Source: Oscillospiraceae bacterium
GTDB taxonomy: Bacteria; Bacillota; Clostridia; Oscillospirales; Acutalibacteraceae
NCBI GenBank assembly: GCA_025757685.1
Contig: CP107220.1
Coordinates: 459,501 to 523,500 of the forward strand
DNA length: 64,000 nucleotides
Direction: 5' to 3'
The translations under genes and the position numbers were made by a program. Positions 18,016 through 25,920 of the stretch are shown piece by piece. The number at the start of each line of letters is the position of its first letter. The stretch's first letter is position 1. Under the pieces are notes generated by a model, which did no database searches, was not told the origin of the DNA, and saw only the letters and a program-made list of their open reading frames with translations.

Positions 18016-19494
18016 ATGAATGTTTTTGAATGGAGCGCAGCAGAGCTGGCGCAAAAGATAAAAGCAGGCGAGCTGTCTGCGCCGGAGGCGGTAGAGGCGG
18101 TCATCGCTGCCATTGACAGTAAGGACGGCACTTATAACTGCTACACCTCACTGAATAAAGAGGCTGCTTTGCAGCAGGCTGAGACGGTACAGAGCCGGAT
18201 CGACGCCGGGGAGGCATTGTCCCCGCTGGCCGGTGTGCCCATCGGTATCAAAGATAATATCTGTACCAAAGGTCAGCTGACCACCTGTGCGTCTAAGATT
18301 CTCACCGGCTTTAAGCCGCCTTATAACGCAACGGTGATTGAAAAGCTGCACGCTGCGGGCATGATCCCTCTGGGCAAGCTGAATATGGACGAGTTTGCCA
18401 TGGGCTCCACCACGGAGACTTCCTTTTACGGTGCAACCAAAAATCCCTGGAACACGGACCGGGTGCCCGGCGGTTCCTCCGGCGGCGCAGCAGCGGCTGT
18501 GGCAGCCAAGGAGGCAGTTGTGGCTTTGGGCTCCGATACCGGCGGTTCTATTCGTCAGCCTTGTTCATTCTGCGGTGTCACCGGGCTGAAGCCCACTTAC
18601 GGCGCAGTCAGCCGGTATGGCCTGATCGCTTATGCTTCTTCTTTAGATCAGATTGGGCCCATTGCCCGTTCGGCTGCGGATGTGGCGGCGGTGTTTGATG
18701 TGATCCGGGGCAAGGATCCCAAGGACGGCACCTCTATGACCGGCGGCCGGTTGGATCTGAACGCTGTGTGGAACGCCAAGGATGTGCAGGGCAAGAAGAT
18801 CGGTATTCCGGAGGATTACTTCGGCGAGGGTATTGACCCGCAGGTGGCCGCCGCTGTGCGCGCTGCTGCCGACACACTGACCGATTTGGGCGCCACGGTA
18901 GAGATCTTTTGGCTCCCCATTGTGAAGTACGCCATTCCCACTTATTATATTATCGCCTGCGCCGAGGCCTGCTCCAATCTGTCCCGGTTTGACGGCATTA
19001 AATACGGCTACAAATCGCCGGAGGCGCACTCTCTGCGGGAAGTTTACTTTAAGTCCCGCTCCGAGGGCTTCGGTATGGAAGTGAAAAAGCGCATCATGCT
19101 GGGCAACTTTGTACTTTCCAGCGGCTACTTTGACGCTTATTATAAGAAAGCCTTGCAGGCCAAGGGTCTGATCTGTCAGGCCTTTGACGACGCCTTTAAG
19201 GACTATGACTTTTTGCTGGGGCCGGTGGCACCCACTACGGCGCTGCCTATGGGTCAGGGACTGTCCGACCCGCTGGCTATGTACCTGGGCGATATTTATA
19301 CGGTTATGATCAACATTGCCGGTTTGCCCTCCCTGGCGCTGCCCTGCGGGTTTGACACCCAGGGTATGCCGGTAGGTATGCAGCTGATCGGTCGTCCTTT
19401 TGAGGAGGAGACCATTCTTTGCGCCGGTCATGCGTTCCAAAGCGTGACCGACTATCACAAGCAGTCCCCGGTAACGGAAAAGGAGGCGCTGTAA
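18016..19494 (+). CDS. gatA: Asp/Glu-tRNA amidotransferase subunit A
   Basis: Amidase-signature glutaminase subunit (492 aa) that releases ammonia from glutamine for transfer to the aminoacyl-tRNA. The Ser-cisSer-Lys triad is complete at Lys79 (GVPIGIKDNI), Ser154 (PGGSSGG) and Ser178 (DTGGSIRQP), the same positions as I recall for the Staphylococcus aureus enzyme. SD AAGGAGG-like AGGAGGG precedes the ATG. Its TAA overlaps the gatB ATG by one base, so A and B are coupled and likely made in equal amounts. Confidence 0.97.
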   Translation: MNVFEWSAAELAQKIKAGELSAPEAVEAVIAAIDSKDGTYNCYTSLNKEAALQQAETVQSRIDAGEALSPLAGVPIGIKDNICTKGQLTTCASKILTGFKPPYNATVIEKLHAAGMIPLGKLNMDEFAMGSTTETSFYGATKNPWNTDRVPGGSSGGAAAAVAAKEAVVALGSDTGGSIRQPCSFCGVTGLKPTYGAVSRYGLIAYASSLDQIGPIARSAADVAAVFDVIRGKDPKDGTSMTGGRLDLNAVWNAKDVQGKKIGIPEDYFGEGIDPQVAAAVRAAADTLTDLGATVEIFWLPIVKYAIPTYYIIACAEACSNLSRFDGIKYGYKSPEAHSLREVYFKSRSEGFGMEVKKRIMLGNFVLSSGYFDAYYKKALQAKGLICQAFDDAFKDYDFLLGPVAPTTALPMGQGLSDPLAMYLGDIYTVMINIAGLPSLALPCGFDTQGMPVGMQLIGRPFEEETILCAGHAFQSVTDYHKQSPVTEKEAL

Positions 19495-20927
19495 TGGAAT
19501 ACAATACCGTTTGCGGTTTGGAGGTCCATACGGAACTTTCCACCAAGACCAAGATTTTTTGCAACTGCTCTACGGCGTTTGGCGGCGAACCCAACAGCCA
19601 TGTTTGTGAGATTTGCGCCGGTATGCCGGGCACACTGCCGGTGGTGAATGAGCGAGTGGTGGAATACGCGGTGCGCACCGGTTTGGCTACCAACTGCACT
19701 ATCACCCGGTACAATAAATTTGACCGTAAGAATTATTTCTATCCCGATTTGCCCAAAGCATACCAGATTAGCCAGCTGTATCTGCCCATTTGTCAAAATG
19801 GCTATGTGGAGATCACGGACCAAATCAACGGCGGCACCAAGAAAGTGCGGATCAAGGAGATCCACATGGAGGAGGACGCCGGCAAGCTGGTGCACGATGA
19901 GTGGAGCGACTGCACGCTGGTGAACTACAATCGCTGCGGCGTGCCGCTGCTGGAGATTGTGTCTGAGCCGGATATTGCCTGCGCCGATGAGGCGGTAGAG
20001 TATGTGGAAAAGCTGCGGGCCATCTTGCAGTTCTGCGGTGTGTCTGACTGCAAAATGCAGGAGGGTTCTCTGCGGGCGGATGTAAATGTGTCTGTGATGC
20101 CGGTGGGCGCTACTGAGTACGGCACCCGCACGGAGATGAAAAATATTAACTCCTTCCGCGCCATTCATAACGCCATTGAGAGCGAGGCCCAGCGCCAGAT
20201 CGAGGTGATCGAGGACGGCGGCGCCGTGACGCAGGAGACCCGCCGTTGGGACGACGCCAAGGGCACCAGCTACGCGATGCGCAGCAAGGAGGACGCCCAG
20301 GATTATAAGTATTTCCCGGAGCCGGATCTGCCGCCCATCGAATTGTCGGACGAATACATTGACACCATTCGCCAGCAGTTGCCGGAACTGCCGGAGGCCA
20401 AAAAGGCTCGGTATAAGAGCGAGTATGGCTTGACGGATTATGATACGGATATGATCTGCTCCTCTGTATCTTATGTGCGGCTGTTTGAGCGCACGGTGGA
20501 GATCACCGGCAATCCCCAGGACAGTGCCCATTGGATCATGGGCGAGGTGATGAAGCTGCTTAACGACAGCCAAACCCTGCCGGAGGATATGCACTTTAAC
20601 CCGGACGCTCTGGGTCGTATCATTCAGCTGCAAAATGGCAACAAGATCAGCCGGGACAGCGCTAAGAAAGTGCTGGCTGCCGTGTTTACAGACAATGTGG
20701 ACCCGGACGAATATGTGAAGCAGAACCAAATGGAAATGGTCAGCGACACCGGCGCCATTCGCAAGGTGGTCGAGGATGTGCTGGCACAGAATGAAAAAGC
20801 CGTCAATGAGTACAAGGGCGGCAAGGCTGCTTCCTTCAACTTCCTGATCGGCCAGTGTATGCGCGCGTTACGCGGCAAGGCACCGGCGGCGGAGGTTACC
20901 AAGATCTTAAAAGAAATTCTTGGCTAA
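19494..20927 (+). CDS. gatB: Asp/Glu-tRNA amidotransferase subunit B
   Basis: Transamidase/kinase subunit (477 aa) that binds the misacylated tRNA. It begins with YNTVCGLEVHTEL, has the zinc-site cysteines (CNC at about 22-24, CEIC near 39-42), an HMEEDAGKL motif, and a C-terminal YqeY-like helical tail. The ATG at 19494 is preferred over upstream in-frame codons because AAGGAGG at 19480-19486 precedes it and the TAATG overlap with gatA is typical. Last gene of the aspS operon; a strong hairpin follows. Confidence 0.97.
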   Translation: MEYNTVCGLEVHTELSTKTKIFCNCSTAFGGEPNSHVCEICAGMPGTLPVVNERVVEYAVRTGLATNCTITRYNKFDRKNYFYPDLPKAYQISQLYLPICQNGYVEITDQINGGTKKVRIKEIHMEEDAGKLVHDEWSDCTLVNYNRCGVPLLEIVSEPDIACADEAVEYVEKLRAILQFCGVSDCKMQEGSLRADVNVSVMPVGATEYGTRTEMKNINSFRAIHNAIESEAQRQIEVIEDGGAVTQETRRWDDAKGTSYAMRSKEDAQDYKYFPEPDLPPIELSDEYIDTIRQQLPELPEAKKARYKSEYGLTDYDTDMICSSVSYVRLFERTVEITGNPQDSAHWIMGEVMKLLNDSQTLPEDMHFNPDALGRIIQLQNGNKISRDSAKKVLAAVFTDNVDPDEYVKQNQMEMVSDTGAIRKVVEDVLAQNEKAVNEYKGGKAASFNFLIGQCMRALRGKAPAAEVTKILKEILG

Positions 20928-20940
20928 GCGATAAAGTACA

Positions 20941-20975
20941 ACATCTCGGATATACTATATCCGAGGTGTTTTTTT
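20941..20975 (+). terminator. gatB terminator that contains the spoVAD ribosome-binding site
   Basis: ACATCTCGGATAT (20941-20953), loop ACT, ATATCCGAGGTGT (20957-20969), then a T-run up to 20975. The 13-pair stem has one G-U pair. The right arm contains GAGGTG (20963-20968), seven bases before the spoVAD ATG, so terminator and ribosome-binding site are the same DNA. Confidence 0.9.
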
Positions 20976-21977
20976 ATGCACAAAAAAGGAAAGACCGTCT
21001 CCTTTGCAGATCCGCCGGTGATCACCGGTCACGCCGGCGTGGCAGGTAAAAAAGAGGGGGAAGGCCCCTTGGGCGGCGACTTTGACGCGGTGTTTGCCGA
21101 TACCACCATGGGACAGCAGTCCTTTGAACTGGCCGAGTCCGCCATGCTACGGGATGCCATTTTGCGGGCGCTGTCGGCAGCGGGCAAAAGTCCGTCCGAT
21201 GTGGATTTTATCCTAAGCGGCGACCTGCTGGATCAATGTATGGGCTCTGCTTTTGCCATTAAGGATTTGGACATTCCTGCCATTGGACTGTATGGCGCAT
21301 GTTCCACCATGGCGTTGTCCTTGGGTGTGGGGGCTATGCTGATTGATGCCGGGGCCAAGTGCTGTGTGGCAGGAACCTCCAGCCATTTTTGCTCCAGCGA
21401 GCGGCAATTTCGTTTTCCTCTGGAGTATGGCGGTCAGCGGCCGCCCAGTGCCCAGTGGACGGTGACCGGCGCCGGCAGTGCAGTGCTGGAAAGCAAGGGT
21501 GATGGCGTGCGTATACGGGCGGTGCATATTGGCACCATTACCGATTATGGTATTACGGATGCCGGCAATATGGGCGCGGCTATGGCGCCGGCGGCTGCCC
21601 GCACCATTCATGACCTGTTGGAGGACAGCGCCACCACCCCGGCAGACTACGATCGAATTGTCACCGGGGACTTGGGCGCAGTGGGCACCAAGCTGCTGTA
21701 TCAGCTGATGGAGCAGGATTGGGGTATTCAACTGGCGGGTCACCACAAGGACTGTGGCATGATGATCTATGATCTCAAGCGTCAGGATGTGAATGCAGGC
21801 GGCTCCGGCTGTGGCTGCGGCGGCTCCGTGCTGTGCAGCCATATTTTGAAGAAAATGGAGCAGGGTGCGCTGCGCAAGGTGCTGTTTGTGGCCACCGGCG
21901 CGCTGATGTCGCCCACCAGCACCAAGCAGGGCAACTCCATTCCCGGCGTGGCCCACGGCGTGGTATTGGAGGTGTAA
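20976..21977 (+). CDS. spoVAD: Stage V sporulation protein AD
   Basis: SpoVAD (333 aa) is a thiolase-fold protein of the spore inner membrane that, in Bacillus, binds dipicolinic acid and helps its uptake through the SpoVA channel. The diagnostic stretch KEGEGPLGGDFD near residue 28, GACSTMALSLGVGAMLIDAGA near 108 and the ending HGVVLEV match the family; the thiolase-like Cys is in GACST. Usual spoVAC and spoVAE neighbours are absent. The ATG lies directly behind the gatB terminator, whose stem carries the ribosome-binding site, so translation may need a transcript that starts inside or near the hairpin. A forespore promoter is expected but was not identified. Confidence 0.93.
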   Translation: MHKKGKTVSFADPPVITGHAGVAGKKEGEGPLGGDFDAVFADTTMGQQSFELAESAMLRDAILRALSAAGKSPSDVDFILSGDLLDQCMGSAFAIKDLDIPAIGLYGACSTMALSLGVGAMLIDAGAKCCVAGTSSHFCSSERQFRFPLEYGGQRPPSAQWTVTGAGSAVLESKGDGVRIRAVHIGTITDYGITDAGNMGAAMAPAAARTIHDLLEDSATTPADYDRIVTGDLGAVGTKLLYQLMEQDWGIQLAGHHKDCGMMIYDLKRQDVNAGGSGCGCGGSVLCSHILKKMEQGALRKVLFVATGALMSPTSTKQGNSIPGVAHGVVLEV

Positions 21978-21979
21978 GT

Positions 21980-22129
21980 GTGAAGACCCATTATGTAAAG
22001 GATATTCGCGTGCTGTCTGCCTTTCAGCAGACCATTCGGGCTATGCAGATCCTCATTCTTGTGCTGCGGGTGCTGGCGGTGGCCTTTTTGGTGCTGCAAA
22101 GTATTACCCTAATGCGGGATAACGCATAG
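21980..22129 (+). CDS. 49-residue single-pass membrane protein after spoVAD
   Basis: Small protein with a GTG start at 21980, two bases after the spoVAD stop, with GGAGG at 21968-21972 seven bases upstream. The first 20 residues are polar (KTHYVKDIRVLSAFQQTIRA). One transmembrane helix follows (about 22-41, MQILILVLRVLAVAFLVLQS), then a short polar end. The excellent ribosome-binding site inside the spoVAD end and the tight spacing argue that it is translated together with spoVAD. I recognise no family; it is far too short for SpoVAC or SpoVAE. It could be a small partner of a SpoVA assembly, but that is only inference from position. Confidence 0.7.
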   Translation: MKTHYVKDIRVLSAFQQTIRAMQILILVLRVLAVAFLVLQSITLMRDNA

Positions 22130-22157
22130 GCGCTTTATATATATAATAGGTATAGAA

Positions 22158-22187
22158 AAAGCGCACGGCTTTGGCCGTGCGCTTTCA
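22158..22187. terminator. Bidirectional terminator
   Basis: AAAGCGCACGGC (22158-22169) pairs with GCCGTGCGCTTT (22174-22185). A-run left and short T-rich right side; it can serve spoVAD (plus) and the two-TM gene (minus). Confidence 0.85.
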
Positions 22188-22198
22188 ACATTTTAGGC

Positions 22199-22792
22199 TT
22201 ATTTCACAGTGTCGTCCTGCTGGTCTGCGGTTGTGGGGGCTTCTGCGGTGTCGGGCTGTTTCTCCGCTTTTTCCGTCTCGCCACGCTTGCGCAGGGATTT
22301 GAATTCCAGCTTGGTCTTAACGGTAGGGGGCTGGTAATCCACGCCGCAGCGTTCGCATAGGGCTTTTTGCACAGCTTCCAAGGTGCGCTTTTGGCACAGC
22401 CCCAGATCCAGCAGCACTGTGGTGTCGTCCGTCAGGGTCAGGGTCAGCACTGCGTGCCGGTCAATAAAGTTCTTGACCAGACTGGGTGCTTCGTCCTTGT
22501 AGCCGGCAATGTCCTTGATTTGATTGTAGGCGTACACATTGTCTTTATCCATGCCGGTAAATTCAAAGTCCGTGGCGCGTAGCAGCAGGCCGTTCTTTAC
22601 CGTCTCCTTGGTGGTGAGCACGGCGATCACAATGGCTGCGATCTCAATGATAGCAAAGATTACGGTCATGCCGGTGCGCACTTGGGTCAGCCGATAGACG
22701 GCAAAGACACCATAGCCAATCACCGCCAGGTCCAGCAGGATCACAACCGCCAGGGTCATTGGGGACAGAATGCGAATAAACTTATCTTTCAT
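22199..22792 (-). CDS. Two-TM membrane protein of unknown function
   Basis: A 197-residue protein. Two hydrophobic helices (about 10-30 and 40-62) are followed by a cytoplasmic domain of about 90 residues (FEFTGMDKDNVYAYNQIKDI onward) that looks like a small beta-rich, PH-like module. The charged tail is Glu/Lys/Thr-rich. The ATG at 22792 is preferred over that at 22801, because GGAG lies nine bases before the former and abuts the latter. It overlaps the end of the pseudouridine synthase gene by 11 bases, so it is translationally coupled to it. No family recognised with confidence. Confidence 0.8.
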   Translation of the reverse strand: MKDKFIRILSPMTLAVVILLDLAVIGYGVFAVYRLTQVRTGMTVIFAIIEIAAIVIAVLTTKETVKNGLLLRATDFEFTGMDKDNVYAYNQIKDIAGYKDEAPSLVKNFIDRHAVLTLTLTDDTTVLLDLGLCQKRTLEAVQKALCERCGVDYQPPTVKTKLEFKSLRKRGETEKAEKQPDTAEAPTTADQQDDTVK

Positions 22793-23732
22793 TTGAATCA
22801 TCTCCAGTAAAGATTTGCGTGATGGGTCGGGTGTCTGCGGTGAACACCTTGCCGTCCAAATGGGCAATGGTGTAGTCCGCCGGCACATGGAAAATCAGCT
22901 TGTAGCTGAGCAGCGCCTGGCGGTAGCGGCCGTGCGTGTTGCCGTACTTGCCGTCCCCGGCCAGGGGACAGCCTATGCCTGCCAGTTGTGCACGAATTTG
23001 GTGGGTGCGCCCGGTGTACAGTTCTACCTCCAGCAACGCCCGGTTCGCCTTGGTGTCCAGCACGCGGTAACCGGTTTTGCATGCCATGCGGTCGGGGGCT
23101 GGCGCGTCATACAAGGTGACCTTGTTCTTTTTCTCGTCCTTGTGCAGGTAGGCGGTGAGGGTGTCCGCTGCTTTGGGCGGGATCCCTTCCGTGACGGTCA
23201 GGTAGAATTTTTCAATCTTGCGCTCCCGTATCAGCGCCGTTATTTCCCGCAGTGCCGGGGCGGTCTTGGCTGCAATCACCAGCCCGCCGGTGTTCCGGTC
23301 AATACGGTTGGCCAGCGCCGGGGCAAAGCCGGAGTCCTCCGGCGACCACTGATTGCGCTCATATAAATAGCGCTTGACCCGGGCAATCAGTGTGTCTATA
23401 TACTCCTTGCCGTTTGGGTGGCAAAGCAGCCCCTGGGGTTTGTTGAGGATCAATAGGTTCTCGTCCTCGTACACCACATCCAGCGCCTTGGAGGCGGAGA
23501 GAAAGTCATAATACACCGTCTTTTCCGCCAGCACATCGTCCGGCAGATACAGGGCCACTCGGTCACCGGCAGAGAGTACCTGCTCCGGGGTGCAGCGCTT
23601 TTTATTGACCTTAATATTCTTTTTGCGTATTTCCTTATACATCAGCGACCGGGGCAGAGAGGGAAAGGTGCGCCCCAGGTAGCGGTCCAGCCGCCGACCG
23701 GCATCGCCGGGGGTGATTTGCTTTTCTTTCAT
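22782..23732 (-). CDS. RluA-family pseudouridine synthase
   Basis: RNA uridine isomerase (316 aa). An N-terminal S4-like RNA-binding domain (RRLDRYLGR to GDRVALYLP, residues 13-64) precedes the catalytic domain with LLILNKPQGLLCHP and the catalytic Asp145 in NRIDRNTGGLV. The late YTGRTHQIRAQLAGIGCPLAGDGKYG motif is also present. Target position (23S rRNA as in RluC/D, or tRNA) cannot be told from sequence. The frame is open far upstream, but the family begins at MKEKQITPGDAGRRLDR, so ATG at 23732 is used. No ribosome-binding site precedes it, and a -10 box ends only six bases upstream, suggesting a leaderless message. Confidence 0.9.
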   Translation of the reverse strand: MKEKQITPGDAGRRLDRYLGRTFPSLPRSLMYKEIRKKNIKVNKKRCTPEQVLSAGDRVALYLPDDVLAEKTVYYDFLSASKALDVVYEDENLLILNKPQGLLCHPNGKEYIDTLIARVKRYLYERNQWSPEDSGFAPALANRIDRNTGGLVIAAKTAPALREITALIRERKIEKFYLTVTEGIPPKAADTLTAYLHKDEKKNKVTLYDAPAPDRMACKTGYRVLDTKANRALLEVELYTGRTHQIRAQLAGIGCPLAGDGKYGNTHGRYRQALLSYKLIFHVPADYTIAHLDGKVFTADTRPITQIFTGDDSNER

Positions 23733-23738
23733 ACGCTC

Positions 23739-23767
23739 ATTATAACGGATTGAACGCCAAAAGTAAA
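23739..23767 (-). promoter_or_regulatory. Promoter of the RluA-family gene, probably leaderless
   Basis: On the minus strand TTTACT (23767-23762) and TATAAT (23744-23739) with 17-bp spacing. Only six bases separate the -10 box from the ATG at 23732, so transcription should start at or next to the start codon. Confidence 0.65.
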
Positions 23768-23817
23768 GCCCGCGCACCGGGGGCGCAAAATTTGCCGAAA
23801 TGGACAAAAAGCCAGGG

Positions 23818-23829
23818 GAACATTTGTTC
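23818..23829. promoter_or_regulatory. LexA-type (SOS) box upstream of uvrBA
   Basis: GAACATTTGTTC matches the GAAC-N4-GTTC core of the Gram-positive LexA (DinR) operator. It lies in the divergent rluA/uvrB spacer, 20 bases upstream of the uvrB -35 box. uvrB is a classic SOS gene, which supports the call; lexA is not in the window. Confidence 0.75.
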
Positions 23830-23849
23830 AAAATTGGCAGGATAACCAG

Positions 23850-23878
23850 TTGTATTTGGCGGTATGACCGTGTATAAT
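23850..23878 (+). promoter_or_regulatory. Promoter of uvrBA
   Basis: TTGTAT (23850-23855), 17-bp spacer, perfect TATAAT (23873-23878). Confidence 0.75.
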
Positions 23879-23882
23879 AAAC

Positions 23883-23896
23883 ACTGTATATACAGT
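23883..23896. repeat. Perfect 14-bp palindrome at the uvrBA transcription start
   Basis: ACTGTATATACAGT is a perfect palindrome starting five bases after the -10 box, so it covers the expected +1. It could be a second operator or a 5'-terminal hairpin of the mRNA. Confidence 0.7.
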
Positions 23897-23946
23897 TTTT
23901 GACAAAAGTGTTTGCACGCCTTCTATGCGGGCAGACGGGAGCGAGA

Positions 23947-25920
23947 ATGGAACAGTTTAAGCTACACAGCAAGTTTAAGCCCACCGGCGATCAGCCGCAG
24001 GCAATTGAGAAGTTGGCCCGGGGCGTGCTGGACGGTATGAAGGAGCAAACCCTGATGGGGGTCACCGGCTCCGGCAAAACCTTTACCATGGCCAATATTA
24101 TTGAGCGGGTGAACCGGCCCACTTTGGTGTTGGCGCATAACAAGACCTTGGCCGCCCAGCTTTGCAGCGAGTTTCGGGAATTCTTCCCGGAAAATGCGGT
24201 GGAGTATTTTGTTTCCTACTACGACTACTATCAGCCGGAGGCTTACGTGCCCACAACGGACACTTATATTGAAAAGGACTCGGCCATTAACGACGAGATT
24301 GACAAACTGCGCCACAGCGCCACGGCGGCACTGTCCGAGCGGCGGGATGTGATCATTGTGGCCTCCGTGTCCTGCATTTATTCCATCGGCGACCCCATTG
24401 ATTACCGGAATATGGTGATCTCTCTGCGCACCGGTATGGAGTGGAGCCGGGACGCGCTGATTGAAAAGTTGGTGGCTATTCAGTACGAGCGTAACGACAT
24501 TAACTTTGTGCGCAACAAGTTCCGGGTGCGGGGCGACACGCTGGAGATCTTTCCTGCCGGCAGCAGCGGCACCGCTTTGCGGGTGGAATTTTTTGGGGAC
24601 GAGATTGACCGGATCTGCGAGATTGACCCGCTTACCGGCAAGATCAAGGGTGTGCTGTCCCACGCCTGTGTGTACCCGGCCTCCCACTATGTAGTGGGGC
24701 GGGAAAAGATGGAGCGCGCTTTGAACCAAATCTATCAGGAAATGGTGGAGCGGGTGGCCTATTTTGAAGAAAAGGGCAAGCTTTTAGAGGCCCAGCGGAT
24801 CAAAGAGCGCACCATGAATGATATTGAAATGCTGCGGGAGACCGGCTTTTGCAAGGGCATTGAGAACTACTCTGCGGTGATGAGCGGGCGCAAGCCCGGC
24901 CAGCCGCCTTTTACCCTGCTGGATTATTTTCCGGAGGACTTTTTGCTGTTTTGCGACGAGAGCCACGTGATGCTGCCCCAGGTGCGGGGCATGTACGGCG
25001 GCGACCGCTCCCGCAAGGCCAGCCTGATCGACTATGGCTTTCGGCTGCCCTCCGCTTTTGACAACCGGCCGTTACAGTTTGACGAATTCTACGGCAAGAT
25101 CAATCAGGTGATCTTTACCTCTGCCACCCCCGGCGACTTTGAGCGGGAACGCAGCGCCCAGATCGTGGAACAGGTGATTCGCCCAACCGGACTGCTGGAT
25201 CCGAATATTACCGTCAAGCCCACCGAGGACCAAATGGACGACCTGGTGTCCGAGATCAACCTGCGCACCCAGCGGGGCGAGCGGGTGCTGGTGACTACCC
25301 TCACCAAGGCCATGGCCGAGGATCTTACCGAGTATTTGGAGGGATTCTCCATCAAGGTGCGGTATATGCACCACGATGTGGATACCATGGAGCGTATGGA
25401 GATCATTCGCGATCTGCGCCTGGGCGAATTCGATGTGCTGGTGGGGATTAATCTGCTGCGTGAGGGACTGGATATTCCGGAGGTGAGCCTGGTGGCGATC
25501 CTGGATGCGGACAAAGAGGGCTTCCTTCGGTCCGAGACCAGCCTGGTGCAGACCATCGGCCGTGCCGCCCGCAACGCCAACGGTGAGGTGATTATGTATG
25601 CGGACAGCGTGACTCCCTCCATGGAGCGGGCCATTCGAGAGACGCTGCGCCGTCGCACCATTCAGGAGGCGTATAACGCCGAGCACGGCATTGTGCCCAA
25701 GACCATTAAAAAGGATGTGCGGGATATTTTGGAGATTACCTCCAAAGCCCCCGCCGACGGCAAGCAAAAGAAACTGACCAAGAAAGAGCGGCAGCTGCTT
25801 ATCGACCGTTTGCGGCGGGAAATGCAGGAGGCTGCCCGGCTGCTGGAATTCGAGCACGCGGCGTTCCTGCGTGATGAAATTCAAAAACTGGAGCAGGAGG
25901 GAGAGCGCAAGCTGAAATGA
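23947..25920 (+). CDS. uvrB: Excinuclease ABC subunit B
   Basis: Damage-verification helicase of nucleotide excision repair (657 aa). Walker A is [14 protein letters not shown] near residue 38. The DNA-clamping beta-hairpin [21 protein letters not shown] is near 94, and helicase motifs follow, including [13 protein letters not shown] and [13 protein letters not shown]-terminal UVR motif ([18 protein letters not shown]) binds UvrC or UvrA. The start is ATG at 23947, behind GGGAGCG; upstream in-frame codons are not needed. The stop overlaps uvrA as ATGA. Likely SOS-induced through the GAAC-N4-GTTC box. Confidence 0.98.
   Translation: MEQFKLHSKFKPTGDQPQAIEKLARGVLDGMKEQTLMGVTGSGKTFTMANIIERVNRPTLVLAHNKTLAAQLCSEFREFFPENAVEYFVSYYDYYQPEAYVPTTDTYIEKDSAINDEIDKLRHSATAALSERRDVIIVASVSCIYSIGDPIDYRNMVISLRTGMEWSRDALIEKLVAIQYERNDINFVRNKFRVRGDTLEIFPAGSSGTALRVEFFGDEIDRICEIDPLTGKIKGVLSHACVYPASHYVVGREKMERALNQIYQEMVERVAYFEEKGKLLEAQRIKERTMNDIEMLRETGFCKGIENYSAVMSGRKPGQPPFTLLDYFPEDFLLFCDESHVMLPQVRGMYGGDRSRKASLIDYGFRLPSAFDNRPLQFDEFYGKINQVIFTSATPGDFERERSAQIVEQVIRPTGLLDPNITVKPTEDQMDDLVSEINLRTQRGERVLVTTLTKAMAEDLTEYLEGFSIKVRYMHHDVDTMERMEIIRDLRLGEFDVLVGINLLREGLDIPEVSLVAILDADKEGFLRSETSLVQTIGRAARNANGEVIMYADSVTPSMERAIRETLRRRTIQEAYNAEHGIVPKTIKKDVRDILEITSKAPADGKQKKLTKKERQLLIDRLRREMQEAARLLEFEHAAFLRDEIQKLEQEGERKLK

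Noticed and set aside
20976..21977. Ketoacyl-ACP synthase III (FabH)
   Set aside because: The thiolase-like fold is there, but KEGEGPLG, GACSTMALSLG and the ending HGVVLEV are SpoVAD-specific.
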